A stretch of 64,000 nt of DNA from DASRHY01 sp035650275. GTDB taxonomy: Bacteria > Actinomycetota > Actinomycetes > Propionibacteriales > Kribbellaceae. The position numbers and the translations under genes are program-made. The stretch lies in contig DASRHY010000008.1 in the NCBI GenBank assembly GCA_035650275.1, forward strand, positions 62,001 through 126,000, given 5' to 3'. Shown here piece by piece: positions 6,771-14,655 of this stretch (position 1 is its first letter; each line of letters opens with the position of its first letter). Below the pieces are notes generated by a model. It did no database searches. It worked only from the letters and a program-made list of their open reading frames with translations, and was not told where the DNA came from.

Positions 6771-7571
6771 TCAGAAGAGCGTCGAACCGCTGGGATCGGT
6801 GATCACGCCGTCCGCGTCGACCGCACCCTCGGGCACCCGCTCCATCAGCTGCGGGCCGTTGTTCTTCACCGAGTTGACCGCCCGAGACACCGGATACGCC
6901 TCCAGCCGTCCCGGCGCGGCCGGTACGAGCAGGCCCAGCAGCGTGTCGGTGTCCGACACCCGCGGGTCCAGCCACGCGTCGTACCGCTCCTTCTCCACCA
7001 GCAGCGGCATCCGGTCGTGGATCCGGCCCAGCTCGTCGGTCGAGGAGGTGGTGAGCACGGTGCAGGTCCACAGCCAGGCGTCGTCGGCGTCCGGGTCCTC
7101 GATCTCCTTGTTCCGCCAGATCTCGTACAGCCCGGCCATCGCGAGCACGCCACCGTCCGCGGGGCGGATGAAGTACGGCTGCTTGACCGGTTTGCCCTTC
7201 ACCTTCTGCTCGGTGGTGTACCACTCGTAGTAGCCGTCCGCCGGCAGCAGGCAGCGTCGTACCGCGAACGCCCGCTTGAAGGCGGGCTTCTCCGCCACCG
7301 TCTCCATCCGGGCGTTGATCATCCGGTTGCCGATCGCCGGGTCCTTCGCCCAGGACGGGACCAGGCCCCACTTCAGCGTGGTGAGCTTGCGGGTGACCGT
7401 GTCCGGGTCCTCCCGGTCCTTGCGCTCGACCACCGCGGTCACGCCCTGGCTGGGCGCGATGTTGTAGTTGGCATCGGCCTGCAGCACCGTCTCCTTGACG
7501 TTGCCGGCATCGACCTCGAACTCGGCCACCAGGTCGGCGGGATCACGGCTGGACGCGTATCGACCACACAT
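6771..7571 (-). CDS. SOS response-associated peptidase, YedK/HMCES family
   Basis: The 266-residue SRAP protein begins Met-Cys-Gly-Arg, so processing would expose catalytic Cys2. That residue forms a stable thiazolidine crosslink with abasic sites in single-stranded DNA and protects them from error-prone repair. Other family signatures are NYNIAPSQ, WGLVPSWAKD, INARMETVAEKPAF, RRCLLPADGYYEWY (active-site Glu) and IHDRMPLLV (active-site His). Length is slightly above the typical 220-250 through a loop around residues 55-60. No LexA box is recognised upstream. Confidence 0.93.
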   Translation of the reverse strand: MCGRYASSRDPADLVAEFEVDAGNVKETVLQADANYNIAPSQGVTAVVERKDREDPDTVTRKLTTLKWGLVPSWAKDPAIGNRMINARMETVAEKPAFKRAFAVRRCLLPADGYYEWYTTEQKVKGKPVKQPYFIRPADGGVLAMAGLYEIWRNKEIEDPDADDAWLWTCTVLTTSSTDELGRIHDRMPLLVEKERYDAWLDPRVSDTDTLLGLLVPAAPGRLEAYPVSRAVNSVKNNGPQLMERVPEGAVDADGVITDPSGSTLF

Positions 7572-7598
7572 ATGCCCACCATAGGCAACGGAACCGAC

Positions 7599-7638
7599 GG
7601 CGGCGGATCGCTCACCCCGTGATGAGCGATCCGCCGCC
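7599..7638 (-). terminator. 16-bp perfect inverted repeat, likely terminator
   Basis: Arms 7599-7614 and 7623-7638 are exact reverse complements around an eight-base loop. The element lies 54 bases past the stop of the minus-strand GGDEF-like gene and just upstream of the SRAP gene. It probably separates the two transcripts. Confidence 0.65.
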
Positions 7639-7692
7639 CGGTCTTACGTCGCGGTCGTGCTCCGATGCACGACGGCGACGGCCCCCAGCGGC

Positions 7693-8568
7693 CTATCTGG
7701 CCAGCTCGTCGAGCAACCTTCCGGCCCATTCGACGGAGGACGGCAGCCCCTCGATCCAGACCCGCGGCTGCAGGTAGACGTCCAGGCGGTCGTCCAGGTC
7801 GTCGTACAGGTCGTCGTCTAGGTCGTCGGGCTCGGGTCGCCAGGCCGTGATCAGCCCGCGAACCGTGTCGACCTGCTCGGGCAGCCCGCTGTCGCGCGCA
7901 ACCAGGGCGGCGCCGCGGGTGGACCCCATCCGGGCCAGCACCTCGCCGCCGCAGTAGACGATCCGCAGGCACTCGGCGATGTCCACCAGGCGCAGCTCGC
8001 GGTCGACGCTGGTGCTTCCGGTGGGCGCCGGGGCCTCGACGACCACCAGCGCATGGGTGGATCTGACCGAGGTACCGACCAGGTCGGCCTCGCGGTACAG
8101 CTCGTTCAGCCGGGATCGCAGGTGCGCCAGGCTGGCCAGCCCGGTCAGCGGGTCCTCGCAGGACAGTGAGTGCAGGTAGGTCAGAGAGGAGTCGGACCAG
8201 CTCTGGCCGAGTGCCCGGACCGCGTCGAACGCCGGCTCGGTACCGGTCACCGCGTTGTACGCCGCGTGCAGGCCGTCCAGCGCCTCGGGCAGCGAGACCC
8301 CGTCGTCGGCCAGCTGGCGGCCGACCTCGCTGCTTGCGGGTACAGCGTCGACGTCGTCCTGCAACGCCTCGACCACCGCGAGGAACGCGTTGCGCTGGAC
8401 TCCCGGAACCCCCGACACGTCGACGCTGCCCACCGGAGCGCCGTGCGACTCCCTCCGATCGCGCGGTTGCTCCTGTGACCCCACGTCCGACACACCACTG
8501 GCCGAATCACCGGACGACCGCCCCGAGAGCAGGTCGAACCGCCGCATCAGCTCACGCAGCAGCGACAC
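7693..8568 (-). CDS. Degenerate GGDEF-domain protein
   Basis: The 291-residue protein begins at GTG 8568; GGAGGAGG sits seven bases upstream, better than a frame running to 8622. After a variable ~60 residues it has a helical region. A GGDEF-like half-domain then starts with SCEDPLTGLASLAHLRSRL, the conserved DxLTGLxN entry. The position of the GGDEF signature reads CGGEVLARM, so metal- and substrate-binding acids are missing and diguanylate cyclase activity is improbable. The C-terminus has an acidic DDLDDDLYDDLDD run. Role unknown; it may bind nucleotide or act as a scaffold. Confidence 0.75.
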   Translation of the reverse strand: MSLLRELMRRFDLLSGRSSGDSASGVSDVGSQEQPRDRRESHGAPVGSVDVSGVPGVQRNAFLAVVEALQDDVDAVPASSEVGRQLADDGVSLPEALDGLHAAYNAVTGTEPAFDAVRALGQSWSDSSLTYLHSLSCEDPLTGLASLAHLRSRLNELYREADLVGTSVRSTHALVVVEAPAPTGSTSVDRELRLVDIAECLRIVYCGGEVLARMGSTRGAALVARDSGLPEQVDTVRGLITAWRPEPDDLDDDLYDDLDDRLDVYLQPRVWIEGLPSSVEWAGRLLDELAR

Positions 8569-8771
8569 GGACGGACCTCCTCCGTGGTCGGTCGGCCGCC
8601 GACACGGCGACCGGTGGGTCATCTGGGGGTGAGACAGCGCTGGATCGGGTTCATGACGCGAATCGCGGAACCTTTCTGAAGTAGCCTTGTGAGAGCCTCG
8701 CCCGCGTCACGATGTGCGACGTAGTACTTCACTTCCCGGCACACCGCGTCCGGACGAGCAGCTGAAAGCGG

Positions 8772-11102
8772 GTGGACCACTCGATGGACGCGCTCCAGGC
8801 TCCGAGCGACGCCGAACTGATCGCCCGGGTGCGCGGCGGCGACGTCGAGGCGTACGGCGAGCTGTTCGAGCGGCACCACCAAGCGGCGGAGCGGATGGCC
8901 CGCCAGCTGGTCCCGGCCGCGGACGTCGACGACCTGGCGGGTGACGCCTTCGCGAAGGTGCTCGAGGCGCTGCGGAGCGGCGGCGGCCCGGACGTGTCGT
9001 TCCGGGCCTACCTGCTGACGACCGTACGGCGCGTGCACGTGGACCGGATCCGGGCCGCCAAGCGGGTCACCAGTACCGACGACATCGCGTCGTACGAGCG
9101 GGAGCCGGAGACCTTCGACGACCCGACCCTGACCGGGTTCGAGAGCGGTGCCGCGGCGCAGGCGTTCGCGGCGCTGCCGGAGCGCTGGCAGGCCGTGCTG
9201 TGGCACACCGAGGTGGAGGGCGAGAAGCCGGCCGCGGTGGCGCCGCTGCTCGGGCTGACCCCGAACGGTGTCTCGGCGCTGGCGTACCGGGCCCGGGAGG
9301 GCCTGCGGCAGGCCTACCTGCAGCAGCACCTGGCCGACGTCGCGAACGACCGTTGCCGGTGGGCAACCGAACGGCTCGGCGCGTACGTGCGCGGCGGGCT
9401 GACCAAGCGCGAGAACAAGCACATGCGCGAGCACATCGACGAGTGCGCGAAGTGCACCGCGTTGTACCTGGAGCTGGTCGAGGTCAACAGCGCGCTGCCG
9501 GCGCTGCTCGCACCGGTACTGCTGGGCACCGCCGCCGCGGGCTACCTGACCGCGACTGGGGTCAAGGTCGGCGGCGCCGGCATCCTGGTCTCGCTGTGGC
9601 AGAAGGCGACCGAGAACGGCACCCGGACCGCGGTCACCGCCGGTTCCGCGGCCGCCGTCGCGGCCGCCGGACTGATCACCGTGTTCGCGCTGAGCGGGGG
9701 TGAGGACCCGCAGGCCGAGACGCCGCCGGCCGCGATCCAGGGCTCGGAGCCGCCCGGCCCGACCGTCCCGCCGGCGACCCAGCCGCCGAAGCAGCCCTCT
9801 CAGCCGACGTCCGGGCCGACCTCGCAGCCGATCCAGCCGACCGCGGCACCGACGGAGGGGCCGACCAGCCCGCCCACCACCGGGCCGACCCAGAGCCCGA
9901 GCGTGCCGGCGCCGGTCCTGGACGAGGGCCTGCTGACGATCGACACTCCGACCGGCGGCAACGGCGGCCGGGCCGTTGTGGCCGACGCGGCAGTGCCGTC
10001 GGAGCGCCGCCGGCTGAACGTCGCCCCCGCGCCCGGGATGTCTCGGGTCACGGTGCAGATCCGGTACGGCACCCGGCTCGGCTGGCCGGTCGCAGGCAAC
10101 CCGCCGGGCTGGACCTGCGTATCGAACCGGACGGCGCGGACCGGCCTGTGCACGGCCGCGAACCCGGCCGACCCGGCGCCGCTGACGATCGAGTTCGACT
10201 CGCCGAACGGCGGCGCGCGCCGGGACCGCACCTTCACCGCTACCGCGCGCACCTACGCCGGGAGCTCGACCAGCGCCCGCTACTTCGATGACGACAGCGA
10301 CATGGTCGTACCGGCCGGCCGCAACGACGACGTACTGGATGTGTCCAAGGGCTCCGGCACCGCCCGGACGCTGCGGGTCGTCCCGCCGGAGGAGAACACC
10401 GACCCGGTCGTGGTCGAGATCGAGTACGGCGCCGCGCTCAGCTGGCCGGTCACCGGCAGCCCGGCCGGCTGGATCTGCAGTGCCGCCGCCCGTACGTGCA
10501 CGGCGCGCGACCGGCAGGACCCGGCGTCGCTGCCGCTGCGGTTCGTCCCGCCGGAGGGCGGCTCCGACGCCGAGCGGACGTACACGGTCACCGTGCGGGT
10601 CGGGCGGGTGTACGACCTCTGGACGGAGACACTGAAGTCGGTGTTCGACCCGGAGAAGCTGCTGCGGGTCCAGACGACCGCGTACGGCCACCACCTGTAC
10701 AAGGTGGAGTTCACCGTCACGCCGCCGGCGCGGTACGACGGCACGGTGACGCTGACGATCGAGTTCGGCGCGGACCTGTTCTGGACCTATCGCGACGCGT
10801 CCGGCTGGTCCTGCCGCTCGGACCCGCACGGGCGGACGGTCCGCTGTATCACCAAGAACACCGGGGCCGCCGGACCGCTGCGCGGCCATCTGCATCTGAT
10901 CAACCACGACCTGAGGTACGACGCCCGCCTGTCCGCCACCGCGAGAGCCGGCTCGGTGGCCGACACCGACTCGTACGCCGACATCCGGGGCCGCGCGGCG
11001 AGTGGCTCGGGGTCCTCGCAGGAACCGGTGAGGGAGCCGGTCAAGGGGCGGCTGACCGAGCTGGTGCAGCCGATGCGCACGAAACACTTTGCTCGCCGTT
11101 GA
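8772..11102 (+). CDS. ECF sigma factor fused to zinc-binding, transmembrane and extracellular repeats
   Basis: A 776-residue one-chain sigma factor. Residues ~13-95 are region 2 (ELIARVRGGDVEAYGELFER) and ~128-185 region 4. The zinc anti-sigma signature H221-x3-C225-x2-C228 follows. Hydrophobic segments lie at ~243-262 and ~287-307, then a Pro/Thr-rich linker at ~311-400. The outside part has three repeats near 435-500, 525-595 and 665-735, each with an xGWxC and a second Cys. The architecture matches ECF families with membrane-bound C-terminal extensions (ECF52/53-like, recalled). It probably keeps its sigma domain at the membrane until a signal arrives. GTG 8772 or ATG 8784 could be the start. 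Confidence 0.85.
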   Translation: MDHSMDALQAPSDAELIARVRGGDVEAYGELFERHHQAAERMARQLVPAADVDDLAGDAFAKVLEALRSGGGPDVSFRAYLLTTVRRVHVDRIRAAKRVTSTDDIASYEREPETFDDPTLTGFESGAAAQAFAALPERWQAVLWHTEVEGEKPAAVAPLLGLTPNGVSALAYRAREGLRQAYLQQHLADVANDRCRWATERLGAYVRGGLTKRENKHMREHIDECAKCTALYLELVEVNSALPALLAPVLLGTAAAGYLTATGVKVGGAGILVSLWQKATENGTRTAVTAGSAAAVAAAGLITVFALSGGEDPQAETPPAAIQGSEPPGPTVPPATQPPKQPSQPTSGPTSQPIQPTAAPTEGPTSPPTTGPTQSPSVPAPVLDEGLLTIDTPTGGNGGRAVVADAAVPSERRRLNVAPAPGMSRVTVQIRYGTRLGWPVAGNPPGWTCVSNRTARTGLCTAANPADPAPLTIEFDSPNGGARRDRTFTATARTYAGSSTSARYFDDDSDMVVPAGRNDDVLDVSKGSGTARTLRVVPPEENTDPVVVEIEYGAALSWPVTGSPAGWICSAAARTCTARDRQDPASLPLRFVPPEGGSDAERTYTVTVRVGRVYDLWTETLKSVFDPEKLLRVQTTAYGHHLYKVEFTVTPPARYDGTVTLTIEFGADLFWTYRDASGWSCRSDPHGRTVRCITKNTGAAGPLRGHLHLINHDLRYDARLSATARAGSVADTDSYADIRGRAASGSGSSQEPVREPVKGRLTELVQPMRTKHFARR

Positions 11103-11124
11103 GCCGACGCTCTACCCTGGCATC

Positions 11125-11340
11125 GCTTGCTGTGACGGAACCGAGTAGCGCCGTACACCTGTGACCGAGAGAGCCGCCCCTTGGCTGTGAGGGTGGTCCG
11201 CGGGCCGGTCGTGAAGACACTCCCGAGCGAGCCGCAGGACAAGAGGCCGTGGCAGTCCCGTCGCGGCGAAGGTGTGGTGGCACCGCGATCTCCCCGTCGC
11301 CCACACCTCCGGGGTTCGGATCCACGGAGGTGAACAGACA
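11125..11340 (+). promoter_or_regulatory. Translational T-box riboswitch, Asp specifier
   Basis: The leader has the T-box layout. Stem I closes with GCTTGCT (11125-11131) and AGCGAGC (11226-11232). The distal part contains GAGAGAGCC and GGCTGTGAG, and the specifier loop reads GAA-GAC-A with the Asp codon GAC at 11216-11218. The T-box bulge TGGCACCGCG is at 11278-11287; its TGGC complements a tRNA ending GCCA, as tRNA-Asp should. GGTGTGG (11271-11277) can pair with CCACACC (11301-11307). That excludes the alternative helix CACCTCCG (11304-11311) with CGGAGGTG (11325-11332), which hides the Shine-Dalgarno. The switch is therefore translational. Confidence 0.9.
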
Positions 11341-12630
11341 GTGAGTGAACGCATTCTCAGCACCGCGCTGCCGTCGAACGTCGGCCGGACCGTCACGATC
11401 GCGGGCTGGATCCATCGCCGCCGCCGGCTGGCCGCGGTGAGCTTCCTGATCCTGCGCGACCGCGCCGGGCTGGCCCAGGTCGTGCTCAAGTCCGCCGAGT
11501 CGGTGGCGCAGCTGGACGAGCTCGGCGAGGAGACCGTGGTCCGGGTGACCGGCACCGTCGCCGCGAACCCGCAGGCGCCCGGCGGTGCCGAGCTGGTCGA
11601 CCCGCTGATCGAGCCGCTGACCGAGCCGGCGCACACGCCTCCGCTCGAGCTGTGGCGGCCGTCGGTCGGTGCCGGCCTGCCGGTGCTGCTGGACCACGCC
11701 GCGGTGTCGCTGCGGCACCCCACGATGCGGGCCGGCTGGGAGATCGCCGCGGCGGCGCTGCACGGGTTCCGGAGCACGCTGGACGGGCTGGACTTCACCG
11801 AGATCCAGACGCCGAAGATCGTCGGCACCGCGACCGAGTCGGGTGCCAACGTGTTCGCGCTGGACTACTTCGGCCGGCCCGGGTACCTGGCGCAGTCGCC
11901 GCAGTTCTACAAGCAGACCATGGTCGGCGTGTTCGAGCGCGTGTACGAGATCGGGCCGGTGTTCCGGGCGGAGCCGCACGACACCGTCCGGCACCTGGCC
12001 GAGTACGTCTCGCTGGACGCCGAGCTCGGGTTCATCGAGGACCACCGCGACGTGCTCGAGGTGGTCCGGCAGGCCGTCGGCGGGATGCTGTCCGCGATCG
12101 CGACCCGCGCGGCGGGCGCCGTCGAGCGGTTCGGGGTCGAGCTGCCGGTGATGCCCGACGAGATCCCGGTGCTGCATTTCAGTGAGGCGCTGAAGATCGC
12201 CGGAGCGGACCCGGACGAGCCGGACCTCGCGCCGGCGGACGAGCGGGCGGTCGGCGAGTGGGGCCGGCGCGAGCACGGCAGCGACTTCGTCGCGGTCGAG
12301 GGCTACCCGATGGTGAAGCGGCCGTTCTACACGCACCCGCAGCCGGACGACCCGCGCTGGTCGAACTCGTTCGACCTGATCTTCCGCGGCATCGAGATGA
12401 TCACCGGCGGGCAGCGGCTGCACCGGTACGGCGACTACCTGGCCGCCCTGGAGGCGCAGGGTGAGTCGCCCGCGTCGTACGAGGCCTACCTGGAGGCGTT
12501 CAAGCACGGGATGCCGCCGCACGGCGGGTTCGCGATCGGGCTGGAGCGGTTCGTGTCCCGGATCACCGGCGCGGAGAACATCCGCGAGGTCACGCTGTTC
12601 CCGCGCGACCTGCACCGGCTCTCGCCGTGA
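11341..12630 (+). CDS. aspS2: Archaeal-type aspartyl-tRNA synthetase, probably non-discriminating
   Basis: The 429-residue class IIb synthetase has an N-terminal OB fold (VTIAGWIHRRR) and the catalytic motifs FTEIQTPKIV, GRPGYLAQSPQFYKQ, FRAEPHDTVRHLAEY (motif 2) and GGFAIGLERFV (motif 3). It lacks the GAD insertion of bacterial ~590-aa AspRS, so it is the archaeal/Deinococcus AspRS2 type. His in GWIH and Pro in NPQAPGG correspond, as I recall, to the anticodon-binding residues that let Deinococcus AspRS2 charge both tRNA-Asp and tRNA-Asn. GTG 11341 is the start under T-box control. It overlaps the next gene by four bases. Confidence 0.9.
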   Translation: MSERILSTALPSNVGRTVTIAGWIHRRRRLAAVSFLILRDRAGLAQVVLKSAESVAQLDELGEETVVRVTGTVAANPQAPGGAELVDPLIEPLTEPAHTPPLELWRPSVGAGLPVLLDHAAVSLRHPTMRAGWEIAAAALHGFRSTLDGLDFTEIQTPKIVGTATESGANVFALDYFGRPGYLAQSPQFYKQTMVGVFERVYEIGPVFRAEPHDTVRHLAEYVSLDAELGFIEDHRDVLEVVRQAVGGMLSAIATRAAGAVERFGVELPVMPDEIPVLHFSEALKIAGADPDEPDLAPADERAVGEWGRREHGSDFVAVEGYPMVKRPFYTHPQPDDPRWSNSFDLIFRGIEMITGGQRLHRYGDYLAALEAQGESPASYEAYLEAFKHGMPPHGGFAIGLERFVSRITGAENIREVTLFPRDLHRLSP

Positions 12631-13940
12631 CCTCGGCGCCGGACCGGACCACCGAAGTGCTTGCCAGTCCGGCCGCTGACGGCCCGTCGTACCGTGTCGG
12701 GGTGCTGAGCGACAGTGAGCGGGCGGTACTGGCGGCGATCGACACCGACCGGGTGGTCGCGGACCTGCGGGAGCTGGTCCGGATCCCGAGCGTCGACGGC
12801 ACCGTGGCCGAGGCCGACGTCCAGCACTGGTGCGCCGACCGGCTCGCCGGCCTCGGTCTGGACGTCGACCACTGGCCGGTCGACCTGGCTGCCGTGCAGG
12901 CCGATCCGGAGTTCCCGGGCGCGGAGGTGGAGCGGGACGAGGCCTGGGGGTGTGTCGGGGTGCTCGGATCCGGTACGCCGGGCCTGGTGCTGAACGGGCA
13001 CCTGGACGTCGTACCGGCCGGGGAGATGGACGACCCGTTCGGCGCCCGGGTCGCGGACGGGGTGATGTACGGCCGCGGGACCTGCGACATGAAGGGTGGC
13101 GTGGCCGCCGTGCTGGGCGCGGTCGCGGCGGTGATGGCCGCGGGTGTGCCGCTGCGCCGGGCGGTCGCGGTGCACTGCGTGGTCGGCGAGGAGGACGGTG
13201 GGCTCGGCACCTTCGCGACGCTGCGGCGCGGGCATCGCGGTGACGCGTGCGTGATCGCCGAGCCGACCGCCGGCCAGGTGATCCCGGCGAACGCGGGCTC
13301 GCTCACCTTCCGGCTCGACATCCCGGGCCTGGCCACGCACGGGTCGACCCGGACCCGCGGGGTCAGCGCCGTCACCTCGTTCGAGCGGATCCACGCGGCG
13401 CTGCGCGCGCTGGAGCAGAGGCGCAACGCAGCACCGGACCCGCTACTCGCGCACCTGGACCTGCCCTACCCGCTGTCGGTCGGGACCGTGCGGGCCGGCG
13501 ACTGGGCCAGCACGGTGCCGGACCGGCTGGTCGCCACCGGGCGGTACGGCGTACGGCTGCACGAGCCGGTCGAGCAAGCCCGGCGGGAGCTCGAGGAGAC
13601 GGTAGCCGAGGCCTGCGCCGCCGACGACTGGCTGCGCGAGCACCCGGTGGCGGTGACCTGGCCGGGTGGGGTGTTCGCCTCCGGCACGCTGCCGGACGGG
13701 CACCCGCTGCTCGGCGAGACCCTGGCGGCCGCCGTGGACGCCGGCGCGGACGAGCCGCCGGCCCGCGGGGCGCCGTACGGGTCGGACCTGCGGCAGTACG
13801 CCGCCGCGGGCATCCCGGCGCTGCAGTACGGGCCGGGCGATGTCCGGTTCGCGCACGCCGCGGACGAGCATGTCCGGCTGGATGAGGTGCTGCGATGCGC
13901 TCGCGCCTATGCGCTGCTGGTGGTGCGCCGCTGCGGGTAG
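12627..13940 (+). CDS. M20-family metallopeptidase (ArgE/DapE-like)
   Basis: The 437-residue deacetylase/peptidase has the M20 zinc signatures: NGHLDVVPAG (metal His plus Asp), GRGTCDMKGG (bridging Asp), VVGEEDGG (catalytic Glu pair), IAEPT and the late metal histidine in RFAHAADEHV. The ArgE/DapE family releases acyl groups or N-terminal residues from amino-acid substrates; the exact substrate is unknown. The GTG at 12627 overlaps the aspS2 stop, so the two are translationally coupled. A start near GTG 12702 would remove a poorly conserved 25-residue extension. Confidence 0.85.
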   Translation: MTSAPDRTTEVLASPAADGPSYRVGVLSDSERAVLAAIDTDRVVADLRELVRIPSVDGTVAEADVQHWCADRLAGLGLDVDHWPVDLAAVQADPEFPGAEVERDEAWGCVGVLGSGTPGLVLNGHLDVVPAGEMDDPFGARVADGVMYGRGTCDMKGGVAAVLGAVAAVMAAGVPLRRAVAVHCVVGEEDGGLGTFATLRRGHRGDACVIAEPTAGQVIPANAGSLTFRLDIPGLATHGSTRTRGVSAVTSFERIHAALRALEQRRNAAPDPLLAHLDLPYPLSVGTVRAGDWASTVPDRLVATGRYGVRLHEPVEQARRELEETVAEACAADDWLREHPVAVTWPGGVFASGTLPDGHPLLGETLAAAVDAGADEPPARGAPYGSDLRQYAAAGIPALQYGPGDVRFAHAADEHVRLDEVLRCARAYALLVVRRCG

Positions 13941-14033
13941 TTGCCTCGGGCACGGGTTCCGCGTCCCGGCCCGGCCGGACGACACGAACCGCCCGGCATG
14001 GCGTCTGGTTGTGCGCCGCGATATGAAGGAGAT

Positions 14034-14627
14034 ATGACACTCGTGCGTGTTGTGGCCCGACCGCTGATGTCGGCCCTCTTCATCACCTCCGGTGTGAAGG
14101 CGATCCGGAAGCCGGAACCACTGGTGCCCGGCGCGCAGCCAGTGGCCGACCGGCTGGTGCCGCTGGCGAAGAAGGTCGCGCCGCCGCAGATCGGCGACCG
14201 GATCCCCGAGAGCACGAAGAACCTGGTCCGGCTGAACGGTGCCCTGCAGGTCGTCGGCGGCCTCATGCTGGCCAGTGGGTCAGGCCGGCGGGCCGGTGCC
14301 GGTCTGCTCGCCTCGACGCTGGTCCCGACCACGCTCGCGGAGCACCGGTTCTGGGAGGCGAAGGACCCGGTCGAGCGGGCCGAGCAGCAGACGCACTTCA
14401 TGAAGAACCTCGGGCTGCTCGGCGGGTTGCTGCTCGCCGCGGTCGACACCGAGGGCAAGCCTGGCCTGGCCTGGCGTGCCAGCCACGGCACCCGTGCGGC
14501 CAAGCGCGAGGTCGGCCGCAGCGCGAAGGCGGCGAAGCGCGAGACCCGGCGCGCGGTGAAGGCCGCCAAACGAGAGGCCACGGTCGCGGCCCGGATGGCG
14601 AAGGCCGAGCTTCCGTTCACCGACTAG
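14034..14627 (+). CDS. DoxX-family membrane protein
   Basis: About 197 residues. The N-terminus VVARPLMSALFITSGVKAI is the DoxX entry, followed by three further hydrophobic helices (NGALQVVGGLMLAS, AGAGLLASTLVPTTLA and LGLLGGLLLAAVD). DoxX proteins are small integral membrane proteins linked to redox or thiol homeostasis in actinobacteria. The C-terminal ~45 residues are a Lys/Arg/Ala-rich repeated tail (AAKREVGRSAKAAKRETRRA), a cytoplasmic basic extension. AAGGAG lies only two bases before ATG 14034; GTG 14043 would have better spacing and is possible. Confidence 0.85.
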   Translation: MTLVRVVARPLMSALFITSGVKAIRKPEPLVPGAQPVADRLVPLAKKVAPPQIGDRIPESTKNLVRLNGALQVVGGLMLASGSGRRAGAGLLASTLVPTTLAEHRFWEAKDPVERAEQQTHFMKNLGLLGGLLLAAVDTEGKPGLAWRASHGTRAAKREVGRSAKAAKRETRRAVKAAKREATVAARMAKAELPFTD

Positions 14628-14655
14628 CCTTCGGCGACCGACTAGTCTTCGGCGT

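Noticed and set aside
8619..11087. An 822-codon open frame antisense to the fused sigma factor
   Set aside because: It mirrors third-position G+C of the real gene, is rich in Arg, Gly and Pro and has no recognisable domain.
14619..14650. Short duplicated segment CGACTAGyCTTCGGCG before aroA
   Set aside because: Two 16-base copies in tandem at the end of the DoxX gene look like a local slippage duplication; no regulatory logic seen.
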